Positions 1-12,419 of a stretch of 64,000 nucleotides of DNA are shown here, one piece after another (position 1 is the first letter of the stretch; the number at the start of each line of letters is the position of its first letter). The notes beneath the pieces are model-generated. The model did not search any database. It saw nothing but the letters and a program-made list of their open reading frames with translations, and was not told the DNA's origin. The stretch covers positions 5,146,001 to 5,210,000 of the forward strand of contig OZ020248.1 in the NCBI GenBank assembly GCA_963971285.1. Direction: 5' to 3'. A program made the translations under genes and the position numbers. Source of the stretch: Astropecten irregularis. Its lineage: Eukaryota; Echinodermata; Asteroidea; Paxillosida; Astropectinidae.

Positions 1-957
1 ACACTCTCATGGAAGTTGAACCCTTGCTGTCAAGAATTTTATCAATATTTAAATTTTTCACTTCTTTCTTCCTCTTTTTTTTTCTGAATAAGAAACTGAA
101 AATTCTTTCCTCTTGTCAGGCTAATGATGGAATGTGAGCCTCTGCACAGAGGTTGAACAAGACATCACCTCAATCATAACCAGATCTAGAATCCATGTTT
201 TTATCTCATGAAACAAATTGATATGGATTTCTTTTTTGGTTTTTGACAACTCCTTCGTCCTTCCAAATCATCTCTGAAACAGCCAAAGCAAATAAGACAT
301 GACAATTGCATTTGTTTTTCTCCCAGTATTTGTCATTTTGTCTTTATGTGTTTTGTATGCTTGACATGTTTTGGCATGGTGTCACACAATTCATCATTGG
401 TTGGAAAGTTGTCGTTTTTATCTGTTTCCTTCTTCTATTTCACTCTTCCTCTGTTCTGTAAAATTCTGCACTTGGTCCTACACGATGGCACTGCTTATAA
501 GGGATTACCGCTTAGCAGAAAATTACTGCACTCTTTCAAAAAGCATGTTTCTGGGTAAACATGGTATGGGCTTTTACGAAATGGAGGCTCAGACTCCGTC
601 TCAGGCTCCGGCTCCATTTTCATGAATCCATTCTGACATAACGGGAATACAAAAAAGAGGCTTCGGGCAGCAGTTTGGAAGTAGATTCTCTGGTTTGAAA
701 AGGAAAATAGAGCTTCAGTTCCATATTTTCAGCATAATGGCATATGGATGTCAGATCTGGAACCCGAGCCGCCGTTTCGTAAACCCCATAAATTAGGTTT
801 GGGACAAATTGCATACATCCCGTAACTATAAAAGGCATTTGCTCTGTATTACAGGGGTAAGCACAGATTTTCCACTGCAAAACATTGTTGAAATTTAGTT
901 GAGACGGTTGAGGATTGGGGAGTTCTTTATTTGGCAGAGCCATCAAATTGGGCCCAG

Positions 958-1176
958 AGGCCAATTTCATGGAGCTGCTAAGCACAAAAATTTGCTTAGC
1001 ACAAAAATGTCTTGCCCAATAAAACAACCACCGTTAAAAACAACAGTCAACAGTCGAAGAACAATCACAAGTGATACACAACACATGAACATTTGGTTCT
1101 TAACCCTGTTTTGTATAAAGACAGAATTGTCATGTCAGCAAATTTTTGTGCTAAGCAGTGCCGTAGAATTGGCCCC
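958..1176. mobile_element. Short inverted-repeat MITE (CCAATTTCATGGAGC family)
   Basis: The left end reads GGCCAATTTCATGGAGCTGC followed by TAAGCACAAAAATTTGC. The right end reads the reverse complement (GCTAAGCAGTGCCGTAGAATTGGCCCC) with several mismatches. It is about 220 bp with no coding capacity. Related copies are at 11756 and 26143. Confidence 0.55.
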
Positions 1177-2258
1177 AGGTTATGAACAGTTACTGGTGTC
1201 ACAGTCAGCTGGCAACTGACCTGAAGTGCAGTAATACCTGTCATGAAATTTGAAGTAGCCTTGAATTGACCGAAGATTCTCGATTTTGTTTTTCTCTTCT
1301 ACAGCAGACAGGTATCTATCGGGGAGGCTACGCCCGCTACACTCCATACTAAACAGAACAAAAAACAAAAAAAAAGAACTTTTGCTGCCAATTTTAATTA
1401 TACGGAACTCTTCATGAACAACTCTTGTTTATTATTTAAAATATTAAAAAACAACAAAAAAATGTTGAACTGCCTGTAAATTGTACGACGGCATTTTATA
1501 GATGTGCTGCAACTACAGTCAGGAATTGCATTGACAATCTGCATAAAATTAGAAAGAGAGGACCAACTCAACTCATCCAGCAGGGGTTACCGGTCATTTC
1601 TTTCAACAATTGAGTAGTTAAGATGTTTATGCCAGGTACCAGTTGCAGTATTCGCGCTGGTACCCGGCTCTTTAGTGTGTTTGCGTTCACTACTTGCAAA
1701 ATAGCCTGTGTTCATGTGACTTCACACCGGTGACCGAGGATGCGAGATTCAGCAGGGGCGTATTCACCAACTGAAGTTCTCTGAGGGGAGCAGCTTACGG
1801 CTCTTGGTGATAGGGTCTCATGGTCCTTGCCATCCCCTAGACTTGACAGACGTCTTCCCAAGAAGGTCGCCGACAGAACACAAGACTCTTGGCTTGAAGA
1901 CTGCTTCAAAGGAAATGTGTATGCCAGTACAGATTGAGACTGAAATCAATTCTCATATTGCGTCAAGGTTTGGATTTCGAGCCTAAAATGATTGATGTTC
2001 AAGTTGAGAAATTGAAAGCAAGAACATCACAGGCAATATCGACTCATTAAAACCTACATTTAGCCTATTTGAATGACTCATTTCATTTTCTTTTGCCATC
2101 TGATACAATATGTCACTGTCAACGTGGTGTGTTTAAGCTTCAAACTCAAACAAAAAGAAGAAAAAAGCACCAAAACACTAAACAAATCACCATGTGTTTT
2201 GTTGTTAATTGTGGATTTATTTGCTCTCCAAGATGATTTTAACCCTAAGACATTTTAA

Positions 2259-2574
2259 AGGTAACATCGTACTTTGGTAGCACACCAAAACAGAAATCTT
2301 CTCAGATTTACCTATAATTTACAGGGATGCAGATGGTGATGGTAGAAACATACCATACATTTTTTTCTGCCTGAAATGCTGTAAAGACCCCTTAAAAACA
2401 GTTTATCTCATGGTGAGCTCAAAACTCATGTGAATAGATTTGAAAATGTGTTTTTCTCTGTTTTCTCAAAAAGTGGGCACTGTATGGGACTGGAAATTTT
2501 ACAGATGAATGTCACTGTATCTTTCTTGATATTTTTGCCCACAAATCTGCAAAAGCCACAGTATGAAGTTACCT
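2259..2574. mobile_element. TTAA-flanked MITE, copy 1 of 5
   Basis: The element lies between two TTAA tetranucleotides (2255-2258 and 2575-2578). Its termini read AGGTAACATCGTACTTTGG and the inverted CAGTATGAAGTTACCT. A TTAA target duplication is the hallmark of piggyBac-type transposition. The internal sequence (caaaacagaaat...cagatttac; aaaaagtgggcac; tgatatttttgccca) is shared with the copies at 25775, 27056, 34273 and 34879. Confidence 0.65.
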
Positions 2575-5379
2575 TTAACACTTTCTGTGTAACACTTTTG
2601 TGACCTACTTCACCAAGAAGGTTATTAGCCTCAAAGTTGACATCAGAGCGGAAGCTGTCAAGCATTGAATTTTATTCACCTTTCTTAAGGAAAATATGAT
2701 TAAGAAATGAAAAGAAGAAAAAAGCACAGACAATGGTCTGTTTTAAGAGCCAGTTTATACATTGGAATAGCCCTTGGTATTAGAACGTCATTCTCTTTGC
2801 TTCAACTTTCAAGCATATCATACCATCACCATAAATGTATTATAAATGTTTTAAAAACAGTGTCTTAAAGAAAAATAACACACAATAAGATAAAGGTAAT
2901 CCTATTCAACCCACAGGGATACCAGATGAACATTTTTATAATGACAGTAAAAATAAAACTATGCCTACCATCCAACTTCATACAAAAAAAAAATTATTTT
3001 GAGATAGAAAGAAAACGAGAAAAAAAAATTGTTGTGGAACAATATTATTCTTGACTTGAACAACGCGAGAGAAACGTAAATTTTCTTCCATGCAAGTTAG
3101 TCGAACGCAGGCTATAAATTCTTAGTATTTTTTCTTCTTTTTTTGTGTACATAAACTATACATGTAGTGATGCAGTTATCTAGATTCAAGATTTTAGTGG
3201 CAATACTTTGCTAATTGCTAGTTTTTATCTGTATTTTTCTCTGTCCTTTTTTTAATTTATTCGTTATTATTATTTTGGAGGTCTGAAAGGAGTTTGACAT
3301 GACACAGTTCTTGGCTCCATTGTGGACTTCTGCTTCTTCTTAAAAACAAACATTAAAGAACTCTTGCATGTAGTATTTTTTAGTAAATATTTGTTAAAGA
3401 TAGACCTTTATTTATTCTGATAAGTGTCAATCACGTGCTAAATGTGGTGCTATTATTTCAGGGTCGAGTATGAAGAAAACAAACAGAAATGTTTAGAGAA
3501 GTAAACAAGATTTTTTGAATGATTAGTATGACTCTCTGCAGAAAGGCTCCAATCAGGCCATTGAGATTCTTCATGAATATTCATTAACCTGATGCTATTG
3601 CCATTACGATTGGGTGACGGTAATAGCAATCTTGACTTTGATTGGTTGAGCAGAAATTCAAATTGTCAGCTTTGGCCAATCTGGTTGGAGACTGTGGCCA
3701 GATGCTGTTGTCTTATGTATGCACAAGTCCAAGCATATTAAGACATCTGCTTTAATAGCATCGAAGACATTTTGCATATGTCAAAGCTGCTATGGACTTT
3801 GAAACGCACGGCAGAAAATGTAGTCATATTATTAAAAAGAAAACAAAGATAAATAATTAAGACAAAACTGTGGTCATTAAATACTTTGATTGAAATTGTA
3901 CACCATCTCGGCTAAAACGCTTGCCCGTAAAAAAGATATTATGAAACTTGTATGAACCTGATATCAGGATTCTGTTTTTCTTCCGTCTTTTATCATTGTT
4001 ATTATTAAGATTTAAACTATTTATTTATTTCTGTATACAGACCATTTCTGCCCATATCCTTGTACAGTCTTAAAAGCTCCATTGATCTAGTTTTGTTTTT
4101 TCGGTTTTTTTGCAGTTATGTCTTTTAAATGGCACGGTATTACACTAAAATAAAAAAAAAAAATGTAAAAAAAAAAAAATTGGTAAAAAAAAAAATTTGA
4201 AAAAAAAATTGAGGCCCTTGTTAAAATGAGACATTTATATTTATTGTTCAATATATTGAATTTATTGAAACTTGTCTATTGTAGCCTGTATAGATGACGA
4301 CAAAACATTATTTGAGTGCAATGGTTTGCCCCCTCTGGCAATCCAATGGCCTAATGAAGTGTCTGTTTTTTAATGTTAGATGTTGATGGTGTTCTAAAAT
4401 CAAAAATGGTACATGTATAGAGAATCCATGTACTGTACAGTGTGCTATTAACTATGTGTGCTCCCAAACATGGGCGCCAGTATTACAGGTTGACAGTTGT
4501 TGTTTGGGTATTTTTTTTTTCATTTTCAGTTGAAATCGTCCCGTTTTGCCATAGGTTTAAAGTCGATCTGAGTTTTAAGAATAATTGTTTTGAATTTCTC
4601 GTATTTATTTTATCTGTATTGCCATCACTTTTTTTCTTCTCCAAAACAAATGCATATAGATTTGAGACAAGAACACTACATCAGATGAAGATGTACACTT
4701 TTTTCAGTAAAATTTGTTTATTTTCCTGAAATTTGTAGTTATTATTTTACTATTGAGTTCAAGTATAGTCTTGTTTGAACTTGTGTCTGACAATTGCACA
4801 TTCTTTTCAGAATTTGTTCGTTTAGTTGAAATATTTCTAATGTATGTAGCTCAGATTTGTTCTTTCGGTATCAGCAGTGAAAAAAAAACTCAAAAGTTTC
4901 ACATACTTTGTAAAAGTGGAATTTGGTATCTTTTTTGGGGGGCAAAACTGTTCAACAATTTAACCAGCAACCTGGTTGGAATGCCTTAACATCTGGCAAA
5001 CAAAACAGGTTGCTGTATGTGTTCTGATACATTTTTGACCAATCATGTCAGCTGTTGATGTGTTAGGGCCTTAAATGGGGTGTATCGTCGTTCCTCAGCA
5101 TCTTTTTTTTGGACAGCGCCACCTTGTGGTCCCAGTACAGTTAAAGTAGAAAACCTGCTTACAAGACTAATGCCGATGGGTGCATTAGGAACTGAGCCAG
5201 CACGACAATACACCCCCTTTAACTTGTGATTGGGCACTAAATGAAAACACTCAATATAAGAAGTATTCATAAAGAGAGTTAACATGAACTCTGTACAAGT
5301 GTCAATGTGTAGGTTGACATTGCAGAACAGGTTAAGACAGTAATTTCTTTGTCTTTTGGTATTTTTTTTAAGTGGTCCA

Positions 5380-5539
5380 GGGGCCGATTTCACAAAGCAC
5401 TAAGATTAATCTCAAGATGAGTTGTTCAGTATCACCATATTGATTTGTATTGTGACATCACACTTTGCTTAGCAATTAAGATGAATTCACGCTTAAGATC
5501 AATCTTAGATCAATCTCAATGCTTCGTGAAATCGACCCC
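5380..5539. mobile_element. Hairpin MITE (GGGGCCGATTTCACAAAGC type)
   Basis: About 160 bp with inverted ends: GGGGCCGATTTCACAAAGCA, then CTAAGATTAATCT, matches AATCTTAG...GCTTCGTGAAATCGACCCC on the other side. No coding capacity. A loose group with similar ends recurs at 11624, 35338, 37051, 50562 and 59509. Confidence 0.5.
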
Positions 5540-7540
5540 AGGTGCCCTGAAATTGTTACTTGTTAATAACAATGCATTCATGTGTGCTATAATATGACAA
5601 TCATTACGTAGTGCTTTACCCGTTGTGTCACGGTATGGTCTCTTTAAGCATATCTCAGTCAGTCACCAGATTTGTTGTTATTTATTTTTTAAGTGTTCTT
5701 CATGTCATCTCAGTGGGCCTTCGTGAGATTTTGGGTTTTTTGAGGGTGGGTGGAGACTGAATGCTGCTCAATTATATATGGCATGGGTGATGATGCCGGT
5801 ACAAAAACAATGGTAGCTGTAGGACTACGCAAAGACAAAATGTTCACTCTCTCTCGAAAACAAAAATGAAAACAAAAGGCATTGTTTGCCATTGTGAACA
5901 AAAACAGTCATAAATTGAACAGGACTTAACCTGTGAGGATTTTCTTGTACAGCAGCATTAACCGGGAACAAAAGGTAAAATATTTTTCTGAAGCGAAAGC
6001 CTTGATCTGTGTAGAGTAATCTTTGATAAAATGTCAACATTGTATGGTTATATAGGTTGTTTTTTCTTTCTACTTTTTCCCTCTTTCTTAAAAAAAAAAC
6101 AAAAAGAGAGGAAATAAAGAACAGTTTTATTAACTGTCTATTTTACGTTAAATGCCATTTTATGTCAATACGCCTCATAGAACAAATAGTTATGATATTA
6201 AACTTACTGGTATGAATACCTGTTTACATAATGGTTCCAAAACCATTTTTATATTACAGACTTTGTATTTTAGGAAAAACATTTTGCGTCGAGAACGATC
6301 CAACCGTTTTAATGAATTTTACTGAGAAAAGAAAAACCCAACAAATTTTTAACATAATGGCATTTTATAACATTTGAGTGGCCATTTTCATTTCACTTAG
6401 GAATTTTATCTGTCTAGGTGGAATAACTTGCTCCTTTTAATGAATCTGAATGAATATTGTTATGACTTACTTTGAGATAACAGAACAAAAGCCACTAGTT
6501 TAATACCCACAGTGTTATTCATAAACAGATATTTTTATTAGCAATTTTCTTCTGTTCACAAGCTTTAAACTAAAAAACTAGTGTTAACTTCTTAGTAGTG
6601 TTACAGCCATTTTTGTTCAAGTATTTGAAGAGGTAAAATGAGACTGCCATGAAGCTGTGTCAGTATTTAATGTAATACCTTTTTAATCTTTGGAAGAAAT
6701 AGCAGCAATTGTGAAAATGTTATTAAACAAAAATGGCAGACTTTCCTTTCGCGGGCTTGGCTGTAGAAATTAAGATATCGTGCTGAATTCTCACTCACTA
6801 ATTCTTACTGCCCAAACTAGTACTGCTTTTTCTCTAACAAAGGCTAATAACCTAAATCAAAATACCGAGCCCCAGGTCCCAGAAGTGATAGTTTATTCAA
6901 AAGTAATTTGATGATATTGAAAAATCTTTTTCTTTTTTTTCGGTTCTTTACTTTGAACGAGTTTCAGGGTGAAATTTGATTCATAGTATTTTACCCATGT
7001 TCGTTCTATGGCATCAAATGCATTGAATAAAATACACCGAGTCTAAAAATGTAGAAACTCTTGTTGATTTGATTCTCTTTTGTTGTGTTTTGTTGTTAGT
7101 TGTTTTGTTTTATGTATACTTTTTAATTTTAAAAATTAAAAAGTCCAAACTGATGAAATTTCCACGTAGAACCATAGACATAGTAGTTATGGGCGACCCA
7201 GTAAAAGAGGTGTAGTGGGTAGGAAAGCTGACCAGGGTGTCGGAGACCTCGGCTCGTATTCATAAAAACTAGCAGGTGCTTCCAAGTAAATACTTCTAGT
7301 AAGTACTTTTTTCTCTAAGTATTTAGCATAAGGTGAAGCTTATACTTGATTCCATATTCATAAAATGAGCATTTGGTACAGAATGCTAGACTTACAAACT
7401 TCAAGGTAATGCTTTGCGGTTTTGTGGTTAAGTACCTATTCAATTGCCAGTGGAATACAGATTGGTTTTATGTTATTACATGAACAATTTGAGAGAACAA
7501 ACCATTGTCAGAGGATAGCAACTGTTTGGCTCCGTGCAGG

Positions 7541-7755
7541 CGAACAGTTTGGGCAGATTTAGCCTTCAGAAAACAGGGGGGTTGGAAAGCAAAAAGTGTC
7601 ATTTCGATGAAATCAAGTCCTAAACTGAGTCGCAATCTGAAAAACTTATTGAGGGACGTGTCATGGCTAGAGCACATCAAATTCTTCGTTAACAGAACAG
7701 AATGTTTTTTGTCGAGATTTTTCTCCAATTATAGGGCATAAAACATGAAAACATT
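7541..7755 (+). repeat. Direct repeat flanking the minisatellite, left copy
   Basis: About 215 bp that recurs at 9487-9690 in the same orientation. Shared blocks include ATTTAGCCTTCAGAAAACAG, GAAATCAAGTCCTAAACTGA and CGAGATTTTTCTCCAATTAT. The two copies flank the exon at 7979-8139 and the G-rich minisatellite. Confidence 0.75.
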
Positions 7756-7811
7756 CATCAGATCTTGGCATGTCAATTGTACATAAATATTGTGATTGTT
7801 TTTTTTTCTCC

Positions 7812-7817
7812 AATAAA
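7812..7817 (+). promoter_or_regulatory. Candidate polyadenylation signal AATAAA
   Basis: A canonical AATAAA lies in a 3'-end-like context: a TGTACATA-like motif and a T-rich stretch precede it and a GT/T-rich stretch follows. If real, it ends a plus-strand transcript whose long 3' UTR fills the left part of the window. AATAAA is common by chance in AT-rich DNA, so this is only a candidate. Confidence 0.3.
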
Positions 7818-7978
7818 GAAATAATATTGGAATGAATTCATTTGTAACTGTGTTCTTATTTCAGTGCCTTGTTTCTTTGGAAAGAACAATATAATTGTCT
7901 GTTCTTTGTTTGGAGTCGTCAAATATTAAGTTATACTAACTCAAGTTTTGGATTCGTGCGTTTAACCAAGCTTTTGGA

Positions 7979-8139
7979 CTATTTTGGACTAAGTTCATCT
8001 GGGTATAAATTGGACTCATCGTTTTCTTCATCGGCGGTCTGGTACCCGTCCTTTTCGGCACTGCTCTCAATGATCTTCTGTAGTCTTTCCCTGGCTACGT
8101 CGGCCATGATCTGCCTCATGTCCGAATGCTCTGCCAACA
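7979..8139 (-). CDS. Unidentified gene, terminal coding exon (52 residues)
   Basis: I do not recognise this protein. The minus strand shows a textbook acceptor: a pyrimidine-rich tract ending TGTCTCCTAG immediately upstream of 8139. It is followed by an open frame that starts with two bases completing a split codon and then 52 codons before a TAG at 7979. The residues are LAEHSDMRQIMADVARER..., a predicted basic amphipathic helix, followed by an acidic tail (TADEENDESNLYPDELSPK). Codon use and composition look coding. Reading through the acceptor gives an ATG at 8188 with a hydrophobic, signal-peptide-like start, but that stretch is the pyrimidine tract of the intron, so I prefer the spliced model. 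Upstream exons would lie to the right on the minus strand and were not found. The G-rich minisatellite would then sit in the preceding intron. Confidence 0.5.
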
Positions 8140-8199
8140 CTAGGAGACAGAAAACAAGAGAACAGCCGATCAGAATTAGGCCTACCATATTACAATGAC

Positions 8200-9478
8200 A
8201 AACATACTGGGGGTACTACTCCATACTGGGGGTACTACTCCATACTGGGGGAACTACTCCCATACTTGGGGAACTACTCAATACTGGGAGAACTACTCCC
8301 ATACTTGGGGAAACGTACCATACTGGGGGAACTACAACACTGGGGGAACTACCGGGGGACAATACTTCATACTGGGGGAACTACTAGGGGGGCACTACTC
8401 CATACTGGGGGAACTACCGGGGGACACTACTTCATACTGGGGGAACTACTAGGGGGGGCACTACTCCATACTGGGGGAACTACCGGGGGACACTACTAGG
8501 GAGCACTACTCCATACTGGGGGAACTACCGGGGGGCACTACTTCAAACTGGGGGAACTACTGGGGGAACTACCTGGGGGCACTACTCCATACTGGGGGAA
8601 CTACTGGGGGAACCACCGGGGGGCACTACTTCATACTGGGGGAACTACCGGGGGGCACTACTTCAAACTGGGGGAACTACTGGGGGAACTACCTGGGGGC
8701 ACTACTCCATACTGGGGGAACTACTGGGGGAACCACCGGGGGGCACTACTTCATACTGGGGGAACTACCGGGGGCACTACTCCATACTGGGGGAACTACT
8801 GGGGGAACTACTGGGGGGGGGCACTACTTCATACTGGGGGAACAACTGGGGGAACTACCGGGGGCACTACTTCATACTGGGGGAACTACTAGGGGAACTA
8901 CCGGGGGCACTACTCCATACTGGGGGAACTACTTGGGGGCACTACTTCATATACTGGGGGAACTACTAGGGGGCACTACCCCATATTGGGGGAACTACCA
9001 TATTGGGGGCACTACTCCATATTGGGGGAACTACTAGGGGGCACTACTTCATATACTAGGGGAACTACTAGGGGGCACTACCCCATACTGGGGGAACTAC
9101 CATATTGGGGGCACTACCCCATACTGGGGGAACTACCATATTGGGGGCACTACTCCATACTCAGGGAACTACTAGGGGGCACTACTTCATATACTGGGGG
9201 AACTACTAGGGGGCACTACTCCATAGGCCCCCCTACTGGGGGAACTACTAGGGGGCACTACTTCATACTGGGGGAACTACTAGGGGGCACTACTCCATAC
9301 TGGGGGAACTACCATGCTGGGGGTACTTCCATATTGGGGAACTACCATGCTGGGGGTACTTCCATATTGGGGAACTACCATGCTGGGGGTACTTCCATAT
9401 TGGGGAACTACCATGCTGGGGGTACTTCCATATTGGGGAACTACCATAACTGGGGGAACTACCATAACTGGGGGAACA
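8200..9478 (+). repeat. G-rich minisatellite (ACTGGGGGAACTAC-type units)
   Basis: About 1.28 kb of imperfect tandem repeats built from ACTGGGGGAACTAC and GGGGGCACTACTCCATACTGG blocks, with higher-order variants. The 3' part (about 9304-9440) is a clean run of four 33-bp units (ACCATGCTGGGGGTACTTCC plus ATATTGGGGAACT). Runs of four to eight guanines recur every 8-20 bases on the plus strand. Open frames across it exist only because many units are multiples of three; they are not genes. Confidence 0.95.
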
Positions 9479-9486
9479 GATGAGTC

Positions 9487-9690
9487 CGAACAGTTAGGGC
9501 AGATTTAGCCTTCAGAAAACAGGGGGGGGGGGAGGTTGGAAAGCAAAAAGTGTAATTTTGATGAAATCAAGTCCTAAACTGAGTCGCAATCTGAAAAACT
9601 TATCGAGGGACGTGTTATTCTTCGTTTACAGAACAGAATATTTTTTTCGAGATTTTTCTCCAATTATAGGGCATCAAACATGAAAAAATT
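9487..9690 (+). repeat. Direct repeat flanking the minisatellite, right copy
   Basis: A diverged copy of 7541-7755 that begins within a few bases of the end of the minisatellite. It lacks about 18 bases present in the left copy (after GGGACGTGT) and has a longer G run near 9522. Confidence 0.75.
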
Positions 9691-9699
9691 CAAATCACA

Positions 9700-10800
9700 T
9701 GCAGGTATAAAAATGGTTTTAAAATGAACAGAATTTTAAAGGGTGCTCATTTTCGGTCTCCATTTATAATACTGATAGTTACTAATAATACATCGGTCTG
9801 CGCTAAACCTCGCAATTCCCTCTCTAGATCCGCCACTTGAACCATTCCACATCAGGCAGCATGTCAGATGAAGATGTGACGGGTAGCTAGCCAGTCCATA
9901 TTTTCTTCACCAAAATGATAAAAACGCATGAAGTACGATGGCCAATACAACTGCCTGACATTATAAACATTTGTTTTCCTCCCTGCACCTTCCACAAGTT
10001 CAATGTAGCCAGCCACGCCAAGCACAAGTAATCACAAAGACGTTCAAGCCTGGTCTGGAGCAAGCTTAGAATTTTCCAAGGATATGCTTGTAGTTTATAC
10101 TTAATACTACTCTTTATGAATATGTATAGGAGATGCTTCTACTTTTAGTATTTGCTCGATGTCTTGAAGGAGATACTTTTACCTGAAGCATATGCTTAAA
10201 AGTATAAGCAAATCCTTCCCTTTTTATGAATATGGTGCATGCTAAATACTTGAAAAGTGAAGTAAAAGCATATGCTACGTTTTATTAATACCAGCCATTG
10301 AGTCCGACCCTCGCTGGGAACTATGAAAGGATTGAGTCCATTCGGGACCCGAGTCCTGTGGAGAGCTGATGAGTCTCGCAGAGTGCCCTCCCCCTACTAG
10401 ATAAAATCAAATGTTCTGTTTTTCCCCTATACCCCCAAAATATTCAACTACCCCAAGTCGCAACCAGGATTCAAACTTGGGACATTGTGATCCAAAGTCA
10501 GAGAGTATATCCTCTATACCATCACGACTTTCTTAATGGGTAATGTTTTGAAGTAATATATGAACATTGACATTCGATAGAGGCAAAAATGACCAAGTAC
10601 AAACATGTAGCTCGGGAGTAATGCACCCTTGCAGCCTGTCAATCAAACTCTGCGCATTGACCAATTGGAGTCGTCATAGAAAACGCAATAAACCAAACAT
10701 TTTCAATTAAGTACAACTCTCAGTGCCTTCTAGTTTATTCAAAGATGGAAACAACATATTATTTGTTATAAATATATAAAAACGTGTACAGTTTTATCAC
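9700..10800. other. Non-coding stretch
   Basis: No exon or gene is recognised. At 10,060-10,290 there is a stretch of interrupted AAGTATAAGC/GCATATGCTT-like words, loosely similar to 7255-7440, that looks like an old inverted-repeat element. Its boundaries cannot be set by eye. Confidence 0.4.
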
Positions 10801-10804
10801 CCAA

Positions 10805-10928
10805 TGGGAGACTTTGGAGCTGAGTCTTCAACTTGGATAGAGCACAAGTGCACAACAACGTACGCATGCTCAGAGCAAGCATGAAATAGACTTCAGTATG
10901 CTGCGGCCAACGTCTCAAAAGTCTCCCA
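10805..10928. mobile_element. MITE with TGGGAGACTTT termini
   Basis: About 125 bp. It begins TGGGAGACTTTGGAGCTGAG and ends with the inverted AAAAGTCTCCCA. It is the uninterrupted relative of the elements at 50238 and 59185, which carry another MITE inside. Confidence 0.6.
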
Positions 10929-11623
10929 TTTTTAATTAGGAGTCTGCTGGGGTCCAAAAGTGGCAAAAAAAATTTGAACGGAGGCAGCCCCATACAGTCC
11001 AGCTGGATGTAAAATGAATTTTGTAACAGTATACAATGTATAAACGCTACCCTATTTGCTTATCCATAGTTGTTCAAACAAAACTGTGTGTGTATAAATT
11101 TATGAGGTAGATATAGCTCCTTATTTCTTTGGTTTGTTTTGCTTTTGTGGTATTTCACCACCTTTGCGATATTTTGACAAGAACATAAGTGGTACAAATC
11201 TTCACCTTCACAGTTCACTGAAACTGAAAATGTGTAACCTTATGTTTCTACCATCACCATCTTTATACCCTGTAAGGTATTGGTCAATCTGTGAAGATTT
11301 CTGTTTTGCAATGCTACCAAAATATGATAGTACCTTTAAAATGCACAGAACATACCAACTGGAATGGCAGTCATTGAGTGGATCAACTATTACGCGAAAC
11401 GGCCAGTGTGCCCATCAGAATCTTCGCACCATTTCTAACTTTTCTGAGTCACTCCCTGTACCAGACGTACTGCACATTTATGAAAATCAAGACCTGCCTT
11501 CCGTTTTTTAAATAATTTTTGAACAAATCAGAATTTAAAGCATGACCAAGCATGATGTAACAATAGGACCTTTATACAAGCTACTGCTCCTTGGTGATAT
11601 AAAGAATATAGGTCCTTCCACCC

Positions 11624-11692
11624 TGGGTCAATTTCACAAAGCCCAATGATCGATCGTAACTCAAGTTACTATGAGTTTTGTGAAATCGACCC
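11624..11692. repeat. Small hairpin repeat (GGGTCAATTTCACAAAGC)
   Basis: A 69-bp near-palindrome. GGGTCAATTTCACAAAGC on the left pairs with TTTTGTGAAATCGACCC on the right, with GATCGATCGTAACTCAAGTT between. It probably belongs to the same loose family as 5380-5539. Confidence 0.5.
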
Positions 11693-11755
11693 AAAGCATG
11701 TAATGGTGACAATGGGACGTGTACATGTACGGAAGAACTTCTAACTAAACATCCT

Positions 11756-11993
11756 GGGGCCAATTTCATAGAGCTGCTTCTAAGCTTCTTAAGCACAAAA
11801 AAAACTTGGTAAATAAAATCGGTATGCCAGCCAAAACTCCTTGTGAATGTTATGCTCAGGAAACAATGGCTGAATACAATTCAAAAGCAGTACACATCAC
11901 ATGAAAAATCGGTTGGTCATCCTGTTTGATCAAGGAAGATTTTTCATGCTTAAGCAAATTTTTGTGCTTAAGCAGCTCTATGAAATTGGCCCC
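11756..11993. mobile_element. Short inverted-repeat MITE (CCAATTTCATAGAGC family), best copy
   Basis: About 238 bp with near-perfect inverted ends: GGGGCCAATTTCATAGAGCT then GCTT, against AAGCAGCTCTATGAAATTGG then CCCC. The internal words (GCCAGCCAAAACTCCTTGTG, AATGTTATGCTCAG, CAATGGCTGAATACAA) also occur in the copy at 26143. Confidence 0.75.
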
Positions 11994-12419
11994 TGGGATC
12001 CACAGATATTATCCACTATAGCGATTGCTCGTTATAGTGATTTTCTGCCAGTTCTTCAGCATTCAGTATGTTTTGTAAGCAAACACTGGGAGCAAAGGAT
12101 GTTGATCGGTATAGCTGAATGTTAGGTACGGTGGTCTTCGTTACAGCAGCATTCCACTGCTTAGCCCTCCGGTACATTAGAATGTCATTAGTGTGTCATT
12201 TACCACTGGACTGTTGCATTTGATTCACGAGTCACAGACATCTGCAGGCCAGGGAAGGAGTGTAGGTAGTGACACTGTTCCAGATGTCCACTCCAAGATA
12301 GACAGGTTGCCAGGCACTTGAAAGAGGAAATTGAAAGAGGAAATTAAGTCCGGTCAGGACTTTTACACAAAGAGAAACACTGAAACAGTCAGTCAGTCTA
12401 ACTGAGCACTGCATACATG

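Larger units (their letters stand above)
1..7860. other. Long AT-rich non-coding stretch
   Basis: I find no convincing coding exon here. All open frames are short, lack splice context and resemble no family I know. The plus strand is T-rich with many homopolymer runs, for example mixed A runs at 4148-4210. It contains at least three small transposon-like elements, listed separately at 958, 2259 and 5380. It could be the 3' UTR of a plus-strand gene ending near 7.83 kb, the 3' flank of the minus-strand exon at 7979, or plain intergenic DNA. The sequence alone does not decide. Confidence 0.5.

Noticed and set aside
7979-8188. A 69-residue secreted or membrane peptide starting at the ATG at 8188
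   Set aside because: The hydrophobic start coincides exactly with a pyrimidine-rich acceptor tract ending in TAG, so a splice acceptor explains it better.
8195-9508. Open frames encoding YWGHYSILGELL-like repeats across the minisatellite
   Set aside because: They follow from the repeat unit, are broken by frame-changing units and appear on both strands.
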